Positions 9,042 to 18,162 of a stretch of 64,000 bases of DNA are shown piece after piece (position 1 is the stretch's first letter; each line of letters starts with the position of its first letter). Source of the stretch: an uncultured Algibacter sp. (lineage in GTDB: Bacteria > Bacteroidota > Bacteroidia > Flavobacteriales > Flavobacteriaceae); contig CANMZT010000004.1 of assembly GCA_947502405.1 (NCBI GenBank), forward strand, positions 62,001 to 126,000. The letters run 5' to 3'. The translations under genes and the position numbers were made by a program. The notes under the pieces were generated by a model that was given only the letters and a program-made list of their open reading frames with translations, made no database searches and was not told the origin of the DNA.

Positions 9042-10415
9042 TTAATTCATAGAATCTAAAATCGCCTTAATATCGTCTTCAGTTGTATCAGGATTAATAA
9101 AACAAAAACGAGAAACCGTTTCATAAGCACTTCCTACTTTCCATTTTGTTGGTGTTACTAATGCAAATCCTTTTTCGTGGTTTTCGTAGGTCCAATGTGT
9201 ATAATCTTCTGGCTTCCAGCCCAATCTTCTATATAAAACACAAGACAAACTTGGCGCTCTTACTAATTCTAAATGAGGACTTTCTTCTATCATTCTACCT
9301 GCAATTTGTGCAAGTTCAATTCCGCGTTCCACAGCTTCTCTATATCTTATAGTTCCATGAGTTGCTAGAGAAAACCATAAGGGTAAACCACGCACACGAC
9401 GCGTTAATTGAATTTGATAATCTGTTGGATTAAAACCATGAGCACCTTCATCCTTAAAAATATCTAAATAAGACCCTTGTTGTGAATGTGCTTCTTTTGC
9501 CAACTCTGGTTTTTTGTAAATTACCGCACCACAATCATAAGGAGAAAACATCCATTTATGAGGATCTATAGTGATGCTATCTGCCTCTTCTATACCTTTA
9601 AACAAATACCTCACAGAATCAGCAACTAAAGCGCCGCCACCATAAGCAGCATCTACATGAAACCATAACTTTTCTTTTTTACAAACTTCAGCTACACCCT
9701 CTAAATCATCCACAATTCCAGCATTTGTTGTACCTCCTGTAGCAACAATAGCAAATAATCGCTGCCTTTGTTGAGTTGGTAGACTGCCAATGGTTTTTTG
9801 TAAAGACTCCTTTTCAAGTCTGTCTTCTGTATCAACTAACAATACATCAATATCTGCTACTTTTGCCATAGCTTTAATGGAAGAATGTGCTCCGATAGAT
9901 GTAATTATCAATCCTTTTTCAACAGTATTGCGCTCATTTAAGCTACGCCAATATTCTCTTGCAGTAACAATAGCTGATAAGTTTGCCGCAGTACCTCCGC
10001 TTGTAAAAACACCAAATGCCCCTTCTGGTAATCCTGTTAATGAAACTATCCACCGCATAGCTTCATTCTCACAAAATATGCCTCCTGCACCTTCCATCCA
10101 ATAGGCACCATGAATACTTGAAGCTGATGTTACCAAATCAAACATTACTGCAGCTCTGGTTGGAGATGCAGGTACAAAAGCTAAATGTCTTGGATGGTCT
10201 ATAGGTACGTTAGAGGTTGTTAAATGCTTCTTCCATAACTTAAAAGCTTCTTCTCCTCCAATACCGTTTTCAGTAATGGTTTCTCCCACCAAAGCTTTAA
10301 GTTCTTCTTCTTTTTTAGGTTTACCAATCTTATGCTTAGTATTAGATAAACGGTCTATAACATACTTCATAACATCCATAGTCATGTCAACTAAATCTAT
10401 ATCTATTTTGTGCAT
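9042..10415 (-). CDS. PLP-dependent group II amino acid decarboxylase
   Basis: A 457-residue cytosolic enzyme of the pyridoxal-phosphate group II decarboxylase family (aromatic amino acid, glutamate, tyrosine and diaminobutyrate decarboxylases). Visible markers are the phosphate loop TSGGTAAN (139-146), His177 in GAHSSI that would stack on the cofactor ring, Asp255 in HVDAAYGG, and the Schiff-base Lys287 in DPHKWMFSP. The N-terminal HPRHLAFVPASPT is the usual substrate-side segment. Length fits the family. The exact amino acid cannot be read from the sequence, and there are no pathway neighbours. A good promoter lies 17-45 nt upstream. Confidence 0.88.
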   Translation of the reverse strand: MHKIDIDLVDMTMDVMKYVIDRLSNTKHKIGKPKKEEELKALVGETITENGIGGEEAFKLWKKHLTTSNVPIDHPRHLAFVPASPTRAAVMFDLVTSASSIHGAYWMEGAGGIFCENEAMRWIVSLTGLPEGAFGVFTSGGTAANLSAIVTAREYWRSLNERNTVEKGLIITSIGAHSSIKAMAKVADIDVLLVDTEDRLEKESLQKTIGSLPTQQRQRLFAIVATGGTTNAGIVDDLEGVAEVCKKEKLWFHVDAAYGGGALVADSVRYLFKGIEEADSITIDPHKWMFSPYDCGAVIYKKPELAKEAHSQQGSYLDIFKDEGAHGFNPTDYQIQLTRRVRGLPLWFSLATHGTIRYREAVERGIELAQIAGRMIEESPHLELVRAPSLSCVLYRRLGWKPEDYTHWTYENHEKGFALVTPTKWKVGSAYETVSRFCFINPDTTEDDIKAILDSMN

Positions 10416-10431
10416 TTTATAGTCTTTTATT

Positions 10432-10460
10432 CAAAATTAAACTGTAGTTGTTTAAAGCAA
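10432..10460 (-). promoter_or_regulatory. Bacteroidota promoter for the PLP decarboxylase gene
   Basis: On the minus strand TTG (10460-10458) is followed after 18 nt by TAATTTTG (10439-10432), an exact TAnnTTTG. The start codon is at 10415, giving a leader of only about 10 nt. Confidence 0.65.
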
Positions 10461-10614
10461 TCTAAAATACAATTATTAAGTCTAATTTGACTTGTAGTGT
10501 ATATATAGATGTTTTTACAAAATAACTAAGCAACATATCAAATCACCATTAGTATCTGATAATCAAATGATTCATAATTAATTCATTAATTTTAACTCAT
10601 CTAACTACATCCTG

Positions 10615-11015
10615 ATGAAAAAATATTGTTTTACCATATTTATTTCATTTGCTACAAACATATTATCATCACAAAACACCAAACAACATGATAGTTTGAA
10701 TTTACTATATAAAAATCAACCTCTAGGTATTGAAAAAATAAATATTGCGGAAAAGATTTTTATTAATTCGAGAAAAACTAACCCTAAACTAGCTTTAAAG
10801 TATTTATATAAAGGTTAAGTCTCTCTAAAAAATTAAATTACCCATAAGGATTAGATAAATCTTATACAAATTTGGGGCTGTATTATGTGAATTATTATAA
10901 CCTAGATTCTTTAAGGTTCTATTTTTTAAAAGGAAAGAATAGTTGTTCAAAAAACAACAATAATACACTTCTTTTTAAAGTACTAAACCGTTGGTCTAAA
11001 GCTGAGAACCTTTAA
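10615..11015 (+). pseudogene. Decayed fragment of a TPR/HTH regulator
   Basis: The first 67 codons encode a signal peptide (MKKYCFTIFISFATNILSSQ) and the start of a TPR region ending at a stop at 10816-10818. In a second frame, from about 10825 to 11015, coding resumes as LSLSKKLNYP, an in-frame stop, then GLDKSYTNLGLYYVNYY and SLRFYFLKGKN. Joined, these match the layout of residues 55-115 of the protein at 3445-5310 (KLSNYEHGIANGLYNYGFYY). So there is one frameshift, one internal nonsense codon and loss of the rest of the gene, including the membrane and HTH parts. The alternative, a genuine 67-residue secreted peptide, seems less likely. Confidence 0.65.
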
Positions 11016-11045
11016 GCTAATTGTAATTAAAAATTTTTGAGTTAT

Positions 11046-11073
11046 AAAGCAAGCTTATAGGCTTGCTTTTTAA
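11046..11073 (+). terminator. Hairpin terminator between the pseudogene and bshC
   Basis: The stem AAAGCAAGC / GCTTGCTTT with a 6-nt loop ends in a short T-run on the plus strand. It overlaps the bshC stop codon (11070-11072), so it can serve bshC from the other side with a weaker T-tract. Confidence 0.6.
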
Positions 11074-12671
11074 ACTGTAATTATGTTAAACTCAGCTTTT
11101 AAAGGTTTTAAACTTTTTATAAGCTTAGGGATTAGCTTTTCACCATACTCCAAATACAATTCAGAAAAATTAATATTCCGTTCTTGTAAACTTCCGTTAG
11201 GGAATAGCTCGTTTTTTATATCTGTCATCCTTTCAACTTCATCAGAAAGCTTTCTCTTCTGTGCTTTTAACAATCGTTTTTCAAGATTATCAAGTCCTTT
11301 TAACTGTTTTACCTCTTGAGCTTTTACTGCTCCTAAAAATGATTTATCGGTTAGTTCAGCTAGTTTAAATAATTTCTCAAATTGCTGTTTTAAACTTGCT
11401 TTTTGGTCTGAGAAGTCAATCTCTATATTTGAAATTTCTCTAACTTTTTTATTAATTAAAACATCTCTTTTTAAGAAAATATCTTCGTTAGATATCGCTA
11501 GGTTTTCTAATTTTTTTGATTGCTTTGCATATTTAATTAACACAGAATTCCTGAGCAGAAGTATTGGAAAAGGTACTTCTACCTCATCAAAATACGATTT
11601 CAACTGTAACCAGTATGCTAACTCACCACCGCCTCCAATATAACAGAGGTTAGGCAAAATAACTTCCTGATACAGAGGGCGCATAATCACATTAGGTGAA
11701 AATCTTTCAGGGAATTCTGAGACTTCTTTAAGTAACTCACGCTCTCCCCAAGATGTATTTGTGTTTAGGACTTTGTATACGTTATCTTTCAAAACAATTC
11801 GTTCTCTTAAGTTTTCCTTAATGTAGAACAAGTTTATTTCTCTTGGGTTTACTTGTATTTTATATGTGTCTGAAACATTTTCTAAAGCTCTATTTGTTTT
11901 AGATACATTATTAAATGAAGTGTGATTTAAAAGTTCTTTTTTTATGTATGGAATAAGTAAGCGCTTTAAATCAGTATCATTAGCATCAATTACAACTAAT
12001 CCATAATCTTTAAACAATTCGTTTGCTAAAAAACGAGTAGCATCAGCAAGATTATCATGCTTTAAATAAGCATTTTTAAAAAGTTTTTTTAGAGTTTCAG
12101 CATTTGTTGTAACTCCTAAATCTAGAGATAACAGATCTAAAACCTCATCTAACCCTTTAGTTGAAAGCTGCCCTACTGCTCCATTTGCTTCTCTATTCCA
12201 CTGAAACTTCTTTCCTCTAAAATTGAAATAATTTATTTCATCAAAATCATGATCTTCTGTTGCCATCCAATAAATGGGCACAAAATCATAATCTGGATAG
12301 TTCTTCTTTAATTCGTTTGAAAGGTTTATTGTTGATATGATTTTATAAAGAAAATACAGTGGACCAGTAAATAAATTTAACTGATGTCCTGTGGTAATTG
12401 TAAATGTGTTTTCAGAACTTAAACATTCTATATTCTTTAATGTTAATGCTGATTTATTAGTATTCTCATATTGTCTATTTAAAACAGAAACCAATACATT
12501 TCGATTATCTAAAGAAAAAGATTCTGCTTTTTGATCAATTTGATATTGAAAATTATTAAGCTTAGGGAAGTGATTATAAAACTGCTTTAATTCAGGTTTC
12601 TCATCTAAATAATCACAAATTAATGACGAGAAATAATCAGTTTTATGGAACGCTAAATAATTTTGCTTCAT
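11070..12671 (-). CDS. bshC: Bacillithiol biosynthesis cysteine-adding enzyme BshC
   Basis: BshC is the putative ligase that adds cysteine to glucosaminyl-malate in the final step of bacillithiol synthesis. The protein has 533 residues, as expected. Recognisable blocks are TTGHQLNLFTGPLYFLYK (93-110), PIYWMATEDHDFDE (132-145), the Rossmann-like DYGLVVIDAND, and the C-terminal coiled coil rich in Lys and Glu (about 400-480). Bacillithiol is the low-molecular-weight thiol of many Bacteroidota and Firmicutes. The bshA and bshB genes are not in this window. It stands alone on the minus strand. Confidence 0.93.
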   Translation of the reverse strand: MKQNYLAFHKTDYFSSLICDYLDEKPELKQFYNHFPKLNNFQYQIDQKAESFSLDNRNVLVSVLNRQYENTNKSALTLKNIECLSSENTFTITTGHQLNLFTGPLYFLYKIISTINLSNELKKNYPDYDFVPIYWMATEDHDFDEINYFNFRGKKFQWNREANGAVGQLSTKGLDEVLDLLSLDLGVTTNAETLKKLFKNAYLKHDNLADATRFLANELFKDYGLVVIDANDTDLKRLLIPYIKKELLNHTSFNNVSKTNRALENVSDTYKIQVNPREINLFYIKENLRERIVLKDNVYKVLNTNTSWGERELLKEVSEFPERFSPNVIMRPLYQEVILPNLCYIGGGGELAYWLQLKSYFDEVEVPFPILLLRNSVLIKYAKQSKKLENLAISNEDIFLKRDVLINKKVREISNIEIDFSDQKASLKQQFEKLFKLAELTDKSFLGAVKAQEVKQLKGLDNLEKRLLKAQKRKLSDEVERMTDIKNELFPNGSLQERNINFSELYLEYGEKLIPKLIKSLKPLKAEFNIITV

Positions 12672-12980
12672 GTTTATATTAAAATCATGTAAATATACAG
12701 TTATTCTGATTTTTCAAGTCTAAAAAATTAGTTAAGACTTACACATATATATACTTGTTTTAGAAAATATCAAGAAAAGAAATGACTTTCAAAAATCCTT
12801 CTTTACCTTTCATTTCTAAACTTATCTTTATTCGAATCTAATCTGCAACTAATATATACTTTATAAAACACCTACAATACAGTAAATTAACAAAAAATCG
12901 ATTCTAAGTAAAAAGTTAAAATTTAGATAGTTACAAGTTATTTTTTGTATATTAAAGCTGCCTAATAGAAAAATAAAGCC
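12672..12980. other. 309-nt divergent intergenic region, no gene seen
   Basis: This AT-rich stretch lies between bshC (minus) and the gene at 12981 (plus) and must hold both promoters. The nearest match to a plus-strand -7 box is TATTTTTTG near 12940, one T too long. I see no RNA gene or repeat in it. Confidence 0.5.
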
Positions 12981-14246
12981 ATGAAAAAGCTACAGATTTA
13001 TAAGTTCTTTTATATTTTTTCACTAATACTAATATCTTCAAATATTCTTATATCTCAAGAAGTCAATACAGACTTTAAAGAGTTTGAAGCTAAAATTATA
13101 GATAGTGAAACAAAAAAACCATTGGTATTCACAAATATTGTTATTCAAGGTTCAAACATCAGTACAGTAAGTAATAGTGATGGTGAATTTCTTTTAAAAA
13201 TTCCAAATAACTTAATTGAAAATAATATTGTTATTACACACTTAGGTTATGAAGATAAAATTCTTAAAATAGCTGCTTTAAAAAATAATGAAAAGATACT
13301 CTTAAAACCTGCTACCACCCAGTTAAACGAAATAAGTATTACTGCATCCACTAAAAACGCAAAAGAAATAGTTCAAGAAACGCTTAAAAAGAAAAGTAGT
13401 ATCTATAATAATGATAGAACATTGATGACTGCTTTTTACAGAGAAACTATAAAAAAAAGAAGAAAGAATGCTTCACTGTCTGAAGCTGTTGTGAAAATTC
13501 ACAAACAACCTTACAACAATATAAGGAACGATCATATTGAACTAATAAAAGCAAGAAAAAATACGAATTATTCTAAATTAGATACACTCGCACTTAAGTT
13601 ACAAGGTGGACCATTCAGTAACTTATATACAGACATTATTAAATACCCTGAATTTATCTTTAATGAAGAAAACATGAATTTTTATACATTTAGTTTCGGT
13701 AAATCTACTAGTATCAATGATAGAACAATTTATGTTATAAATTTTAAACAGAAAGACTATATTGAGCAACCTCTATATTATGGTAAATTATATATTGATG
13801 CTAAAACATATGCACTTAGCAATGCAGTATATAGTTTAAACGTTTCAAATAGAGAATTATCGAGCAGAATGTACGTTAGAAAAAAACCAAGAAGAGTTGA
13901 TGTGTATCCAACAGAAGCATCATATCGCGTTAATTACAGAACAACAAACGGTAAATGGCATTATGCCTATAGTAATATCTCATTAACCTTTAAAGTAAAC
14001 TGGAAAGGGAAGCTTTTCAATAATGTGTATACACTAAGTAGTGAAATGGCAATTACTGATTGGAAAACTTACAATACTAATCTTGCTAAAAACAGAAGCC
14101 AATTAATCCGTCCTTCAACAATATTAAGTGAAAAAGCTTCTGGTTTTTCTGACCCGAGATTTTGGGGTGCATATAATATAATAGAGCCTGAAAAATCTAT
14201 TGAGTCAGCGATTAAAAAAATACAGAAACAATTAAAGCGAACGTAA
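12981..14246 (+). CDS. Exported protein with carboxypeptidase-like regulatory domain
   Basis: A 421-residue protein with an N-terminal signal (about 1-26, ending NILISQ). Residues 36-115 are a CarboxypepD_reg-like beta-sandwich (AKIIDSETKKPLVFTNIVIQ, GYEDKILKI). The remainder, starting with EIVQETLKKKSSIYNND and containing the block YYGKLYIDAKTYALSNAVY, resembles the region that follows such domains in many flavobacterial envelope proteins. It has no plug or long barrel and is not a TonB receptor. Probably periplasmic or outer-membrane associated; the role is unknown. It shares architecture with the protein at 23096-24565. Confidence 0.8.
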   Translation: MKKLQIYKFFYIFSLILISSNILISQEVNTDFKEFEAKIIDSETKKPLVFTNIVIQGSNISTVSNSDGEFLLKIPNNLIENNIVITHLGYEDKILKIAALKNNEKILLKPATTQLNEISITASTKNAKEIVQETLKKKSSIYNNDRTLMTAFYRETIKKRRKNASLSEAVVKIHKQPYNNIRNDHIELIKARKNTNYSKLDTLALKLQGGPFSNLYTDIIKYPEFIFNEENMNFYTFSFGKSTSINDRTIYVINFKQKDYIEQPLYYGKLYIDAKTYALSNAVYSLNVSNRELSSRMYVRKKPRRVDVYPTEASYRVNYRTTNGKWHYAYSNISLTFKVNWKGKLFNNVYTLSSEMAITDWKTYNTNLAKNRSQLIRPSTILSEKASGFSDPRFWGAYNIIEPEKSIESAIKKIQKQLKRT

Positions 14247-14251
14247 TTAAG

Positions 14252-15301
14252 TTACTCTAATTCTATTACAGAAATTACGGGTTCATGATCGGAAAGTTCT
14301 AGTTCAAAATTCTCATGAGAAAGAATTTTAAAATTTTTATCGATTAAAATATAATCTAACCTAAACGGATAGTTATATAATTTATAAGTTAAACCAAATC
14401 CTTTTCCTGATTCGATAAAAGAATCTTTCATGGAGTTACTTAAAATATTATAACTCGATGAAAATTGAGTGGCATTAAAATCACCGCAAATGATTACTTT
14501 ACCTCTAAAGTTATTAATATGATTTTTTACTAAAATAGCTTGTTCTTCTCTAGTTTTTTCAGCTTTACCAATTCTTTTTATTATTGCAGAATAACTTTTT
14601 GGGTTATTTAACTGATGTATAGCATCTGATTTATAAGATTCTAAATGTATATTATAAATTCTAATATATTGGTTGTTAACTTTTAAATCAACGTACATGG
14701 CACCATTTTTTGAATTTGGAAAATTAATATAGCCTTTATCTAAAATGGGATACTTGGAAAATATGGCCATTACAGACTTATCAAAACCTGCTATAATATT
14801 AGTTTTAAAAAAATATGGATACTCTTTTTCAAATAATTTGTATTTAATCGCTGAGAATTCTTGAATACAAAAAATATCTACGTTTTTGGTCTTAATGAAA
14901 TCTATGATTTTTTGATCTGTAACTTCTGTTCCTTCCTTGTTATTAGTAAATCCATTTACATTATAAGATAGAATAGTCAACGTTTTAGCACTTGATATAT
15001 CAATATTCTCTATATTTTCATCTATTTGATTATATTGAATAAATAAATCAAAACAAAAGAAGTAAACCATAACTGCTACAAATACTAGTAGAAAATGCTT
15101 TTTTTTCTTAATTAACCAAAAAATACCGAAAATTAAATTAAAGACAAAAAGAATAGGAATGCCAATAGAAAAAGCTAAAGACACAAGGTTATCTGCTAAA
15201 AAAACATAAAAACAACCAAATATTAAAAAAATACTAGGAAGTAAAATCAAAACTTTACTAAACCTATATAGTAAACCTTTAAGTTTAGTTAGATAAGGCA
15301 A
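14252..15301 (-). CDS. Membrane-anchored endonuclease/exonuclease/phosphatase-family protein
   Basis: A 349-residue protein with three hydrophobic segments in residues 10-90, followed by an EEP-fold catalytic domain. The conserved blocks are ILSYNVNGF, DIFCIQEF (metal-binding Glu), IYNIHLES, IICGDFNA and the closing LSDHEPVISV. These residues serve in DNase I-like nucleases and phosphoesterases; the substrate is unknown. The start is a TTG at 15301, because no ATG occurs before codon 79 and the reading frame continues directly from parC, 12 nt after its stop. It is the last gene of the parE-parC unit. The next gene converges at 14246. Confidence 0.8.
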   Translation of the reverse strand: MPYLTKLKGLLYRFSKVLILLPSIFLIFGCFYVFLADNLVSLAFSIGIPILFVFNLIFGIFWLIKKKKHFLLVFVAVMVYFFCFDLFIQYNQIDENIENIDISSAKTLTILSYNVNGFTNNKEGTEVTDQKIIDFIKTKNVDIFCIQEFSAIKYKLFEKEYPYFFKTNIIAGFDKSVMAIFSKYPILDKGYINFPNSKNGAMYVDLKVNNQYIRIYNIHLESYKSDAIHQLNNPKSYSAIIKRIGKAEKTREEQAILVKNHINNFRGKVIICGDFNATQFSSSYNILSNSMKDSFIESGKGFGLTYKLYNYPFRLDYILIDKNFKILSHENFELELSDHEPVISVIELE

Positions 15302-15313
15302 ATAAATCAGTTT

Positions 15314-17959
15314 TTAAAATAAAGTTATTTGTCCTTCGTCATCACTTTCTGAATTATCTGTTGATGACTTGATAGAGTCACTTCCACTCAATTCAGCAGA
15401 CACCTCTTTTTCATCTACAACCTCTAAATCATCAGCATGTATCTCCTCAGGAGCTTCATAAGGTAATGGGTCTAATAAATTAACCTGATTCACTTTATCT
15501 TTAGTTAATTGATTTCCTTGAGCAGAAAGTCCTTTAATATCAATAAACTCCTCTAAATTAACTTCAAGATTTTCTTTTCGGTCTTTACCACGTTCCTTTG
15601 CAAAAACAACTTCTGCCATAGGTATCCAATCTGTAGAAACAATTTCTAATTGCGAATTTGGATGATCAGAAATAAAAGACTCTTCTCGACCTTCTTGTTC
15701 TATCAAAAAACGCTTTACATAATACAGTTCTTTTTCGCCATTAAAATAAATAGCAGAAATAGGTTTTTTAGGAATCCATTTTTCCATTACAATCATATCG
15801 TCGTCAAAATGCATCGTTACTTCAGGTGTAACCGTTTTAACAATTCCAGACTGATTAATTATAAGTAGTTTATCTTCACCTCTAAACTCCCCTATAAGTT
15901 CTCCCCTACCATCTACATTTAAACGTTGTACTGTATCATCAAACCAAATTTTTCTAGGCTTTAAGGTTGATACCCCTTTCTCTTTTAATTCAACACGTTT
16001 TACTGAATACTTAGTAACTAAATTTCCTTTTGATGCTCGCCCTTTAATTATAATATCTGCAAAATCAATATCCCACTTGAGCTTTTTAATACTACCTGCT
16101 TGTCTTAGATTTATACTAACAACTTCTGCTTCACCATTTGGATTCGCTGAAAAGTACAAACTCACGGAGCCTTTATTGCCATTGGTTAAATCATATTCTC
16201 TGTCTCTAGTTATACTTGTTACTGCAAAACGTTTAATATATGATGGCCCTTTTCTACCATCTCGATAAATCATATTATAAATGGTACGCTTATCCTTCTT
16301 CTTAAAAACAGCAACATGGATAATATCCTTACCAACAAAAGTTTTCGAATCTACTTTTGTTACCATCATTTTTCCTTCTTTAGTAAATACTATAATATCA
16401 TCAATATCGCTACAATCACAAACATATTCATTTCTACGTAGCGAAGTGCCAATAAATCCTTCTTCCCGATTTACATATAGTTTCGTATTTCTTATAACAA
16501 CTTTTGTAGCGTCAACATCCTCAAAAGTTCTTATTTCAGTTTTACGCTCCCTTCCTTCTCCGTATTCTTTTTTAAGCCTTTTAAAATAGGCTATAGCATA
16601 ATCAATAAGATGTTCTAGATTATGTTTTACTTCTGCAATTTGATCTTCAAGTGCATCAATTTTTTGTTGTGCTTTATCAATATCAAATTTTGAAATACGC
16701 TTAATTCTTATTTCCGTTAAACGCACAATATCATCTTCAGTTACCTTACGTTTTAAATGCTTTATATGAGGTTGTAAACCTTTGTCTATTGCGCTTATAA
16801 CACCTTCCCAGGTTTCCTCTTCTTCAATATCACGATAGATTCTATTTTCAATAAAAATACGCTCTAAAGATGCAAAATGCCATTGCTCTTCTAACTCGCT
16901 TAATTTTATTTCAAGTTCTTGTTTTAAAAGTTGCACTGTATTATCAGTAGAACGACGCAACATTTCAGAAACACCTATAAATAGGGGTTTATTATCTTCA
17001 ATAACGCAGCCCAATGGCGAAATAGAAGATTCACAACTTGTAAATGCATATAATGCATCAATTGTTTTATCTGGTGATAAACCTGAAGGTAAATGCACTA
17101 AAATCTCAACTTCAGCAGCTGTATTATCTTCAATCTTCTTAACCTTAATTTTTCCTTTATCATTAGCCTTTAAAATAGAATCAATTAAAGAAGACGTTGT
17201 TGTTCCGAAAGGTAGCTCAGTAATTACTAAAGTGTTTTTATCAAGCTGGGATATTTTAGCTCTAACACGAACCTTACCCCCTCTATTACCATCATTATAA
17301 TTAGAAAAATCAGCTATACCTCCAGTTGGAAAATCTGGAACAATAGTAAATCGTTTTCCTTGTAAATGCTTGATAGAAGCATCTATAAGTTCAATAAAAT
17401 TATGAGGTAATATTTTGGTTGAGAGCCCTACAGCTATTCCTTCCCCTCCTTGTGCAAGAAGCAAAGGAAACATTACGGGAAGATTTACTGGCTCTTTTCT
17501 TCTTCCATCATAACTGGCTTGCCACTCGGTAATTTTAGGATTATAAACAACATCTAAACCAAATTTTGATATCCGTGCTTCAATATATCGGGACGCTGCT
17601 GCTCTATCTCCTGTTAAGATATTTCCCCAGTTTCCTTGTGTATCAATTAATAAATCTTTCTGACCAATTTGCACCATAGCATCAGCAATACTAGCATCTC
17701 CATGCGGATGATATTGCATAGTATGTCCTACTATATTAGCTACTTTATTATATCTGCCATCGTCAAGATCCTTCATGGAATGCATGATACGGCGTTGTAC
17801 AGGCTTAAAGCCATCTTCTATAGCTGGTACAGCACGCTCTAAAATAACATACGAAGCATAGTCTAAAAACCAATCTTTGTACATACCAGTTACTCTGGTA
17901 ATGGTTTCTTTAGGTTCGTTCTTATCGTTTGTTAAATCGTCGTTTTGATTTTCAGTCAT
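15314..17959 (-). CDS. parC: DNA topoisomerase IV subunit A
   Basis: The DNA-breaking and rejoining subunit that, with ParE, decatenates daughter chromosomes. The 881-residue protein has the winged-helix/tower core with catalytic Tyr125 in AASRYIEAR. The quinolone-determining region GHTMQYHPHGDASIADAM is at 78-95. The C-terminal beta-propeller region (about 500-800) is followed by an acidic, low-complexity tail rich in Glu, Asp and Ser that ends in GQITLF. Pairing with parE upstream favours topoisomerase IV over gyrase A. An unusually strong Shine-Dalgarno AAGGAG precedes the ATG. Confidence 0.93.
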   Translation of the reverse strand: MTENQNDDLTNDKNEPKETITRVTGMYKDWFLDYASYVILERAVPAIEDGFKPVQRRIMHSMKDLDDGRYNKVANIVGHTMQYHPHGDASIADAMVQIGQKDLLIDTQGNWGNILTGDRAAASRYIEARISKFGLDVVYNPKITEWQASYDGRRKEPVNLPVMFPLLLAQGGEGIAVGLSTKILPHNFIELIDASIKHLQGKRFTIVPDFPTGGIADFSNYNDGNRGGKVRVRAKISQLDKNTLVITELPFGTTTSSLIDSILKANDKGKIKVKKIEDNTAAEVEILVHLPSGLSPDKTIDALYAFTSCESSISPLGCVIEDNKPLFIGVSEMLRRSTDNTVQLLKQELEIKLSELEEQWHFASLERIFIENRIYRDIEEEETWEGVISAIDKGLQPHIKHLKRKVTEDDIVRLTEIRIKRISKFDIDKAQQKIDALEDQIAEVKHNLEHLIDYAIAYFKRLKKEYGEGRERKTEIRTFEDVDATKVVIRNTKLYVNREEGFIGTSLRRNEYVCDCSDIDDIIVFTKEGKMMVTKVDSKTFVGKDIIHVAVFKKKDKRTIYNMIYRDGRKGPSYIKRFAVTSITRDREYDLTNGNKGSVSLYFSANPNGEAEVVSINLRQAGSIKKLKWDIDFADIIIKGRASKGNLVTKYSVKRVELKEKGVSTLKPRKIWFDDTVQRLNVDGRGELIGEFRGEDKLLIINQSGIVKTVTPEVTMHFDDDMIVMEKWIPKKPISAIYFNGEKELYYVKRFLIEQEGREESFISDHPNSQLEIVSTDWIPMAEVVFAKERGKDRKENLEVNLEEFIDIKGLSAQGNQLTKDKVNQVNLLDPLPYEAPEEIHADDLEVVDEKEVSAELSGSDSIKSSTDNSESDDEGQITLF

Positions 17960-17964
17960 TAAAA

Positions 17965-17970
17965 CTCCTT
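17965..17970 (-). promoter_or_regulatory. Strong Shine-Dalgarno sequence for parC
   Basis: On the minus strand AAGGAG lies 5 nt before the parC ATG and overlaps the stop codon of the 43-residue ORF upstream. Such strong sites are uncommon in Bacteroidota, so translation of parC is probably coupled to, or at least tuned by, the upstream micro-ORF. Confidence 0.7.
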
Positions 17971-18100
17971 AATTTTTGGGTTTACCATTAAGATATGTTC
18001 TGCCTTTTTTTCTACGCTTTTTTGCTTTTGCTGTTACATCGTGCTTATGTAAATAGTCATAAGACCTTTGTTTTAGTTTTTTTTCTTTAGAGTACAACAT
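17969..18100 (-). CDS. 43-residue basic micro-protein between parE and parC
   Basis: ATG at 18100 opens a frame of 43 codons: MLYSKEKKLKQRSYDYLHKH, then DVTAKAKKRRKKGRTYLNGK and PKN. Sixteen of 43 residues are Lys or Arg, with no hydrophobic segment. It follows parE by 62 nt and its stop overlaps the ribosome-binding site of parC 9 nt upstream of that gene. Its composition resembles a nucleic-acid-binding peptide or ribosomal-type small protein, but I do not recognise a family. The position inside a topoisomerase operon and the tight spacing make it more likely a real gene than a chance ORF. Confidence 0.6.
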   Translation of the reverse strand: MLYSKEKKLKQRSYDYLHKHDVTAKAKKRRKKGRTYLNGKPKN

Positions 18101-18162
18101 AATTATTAGTTTTACTTACAAATACCAGCTTAAAAAGCCAGCATTTATAATGTGTGTTTAGT

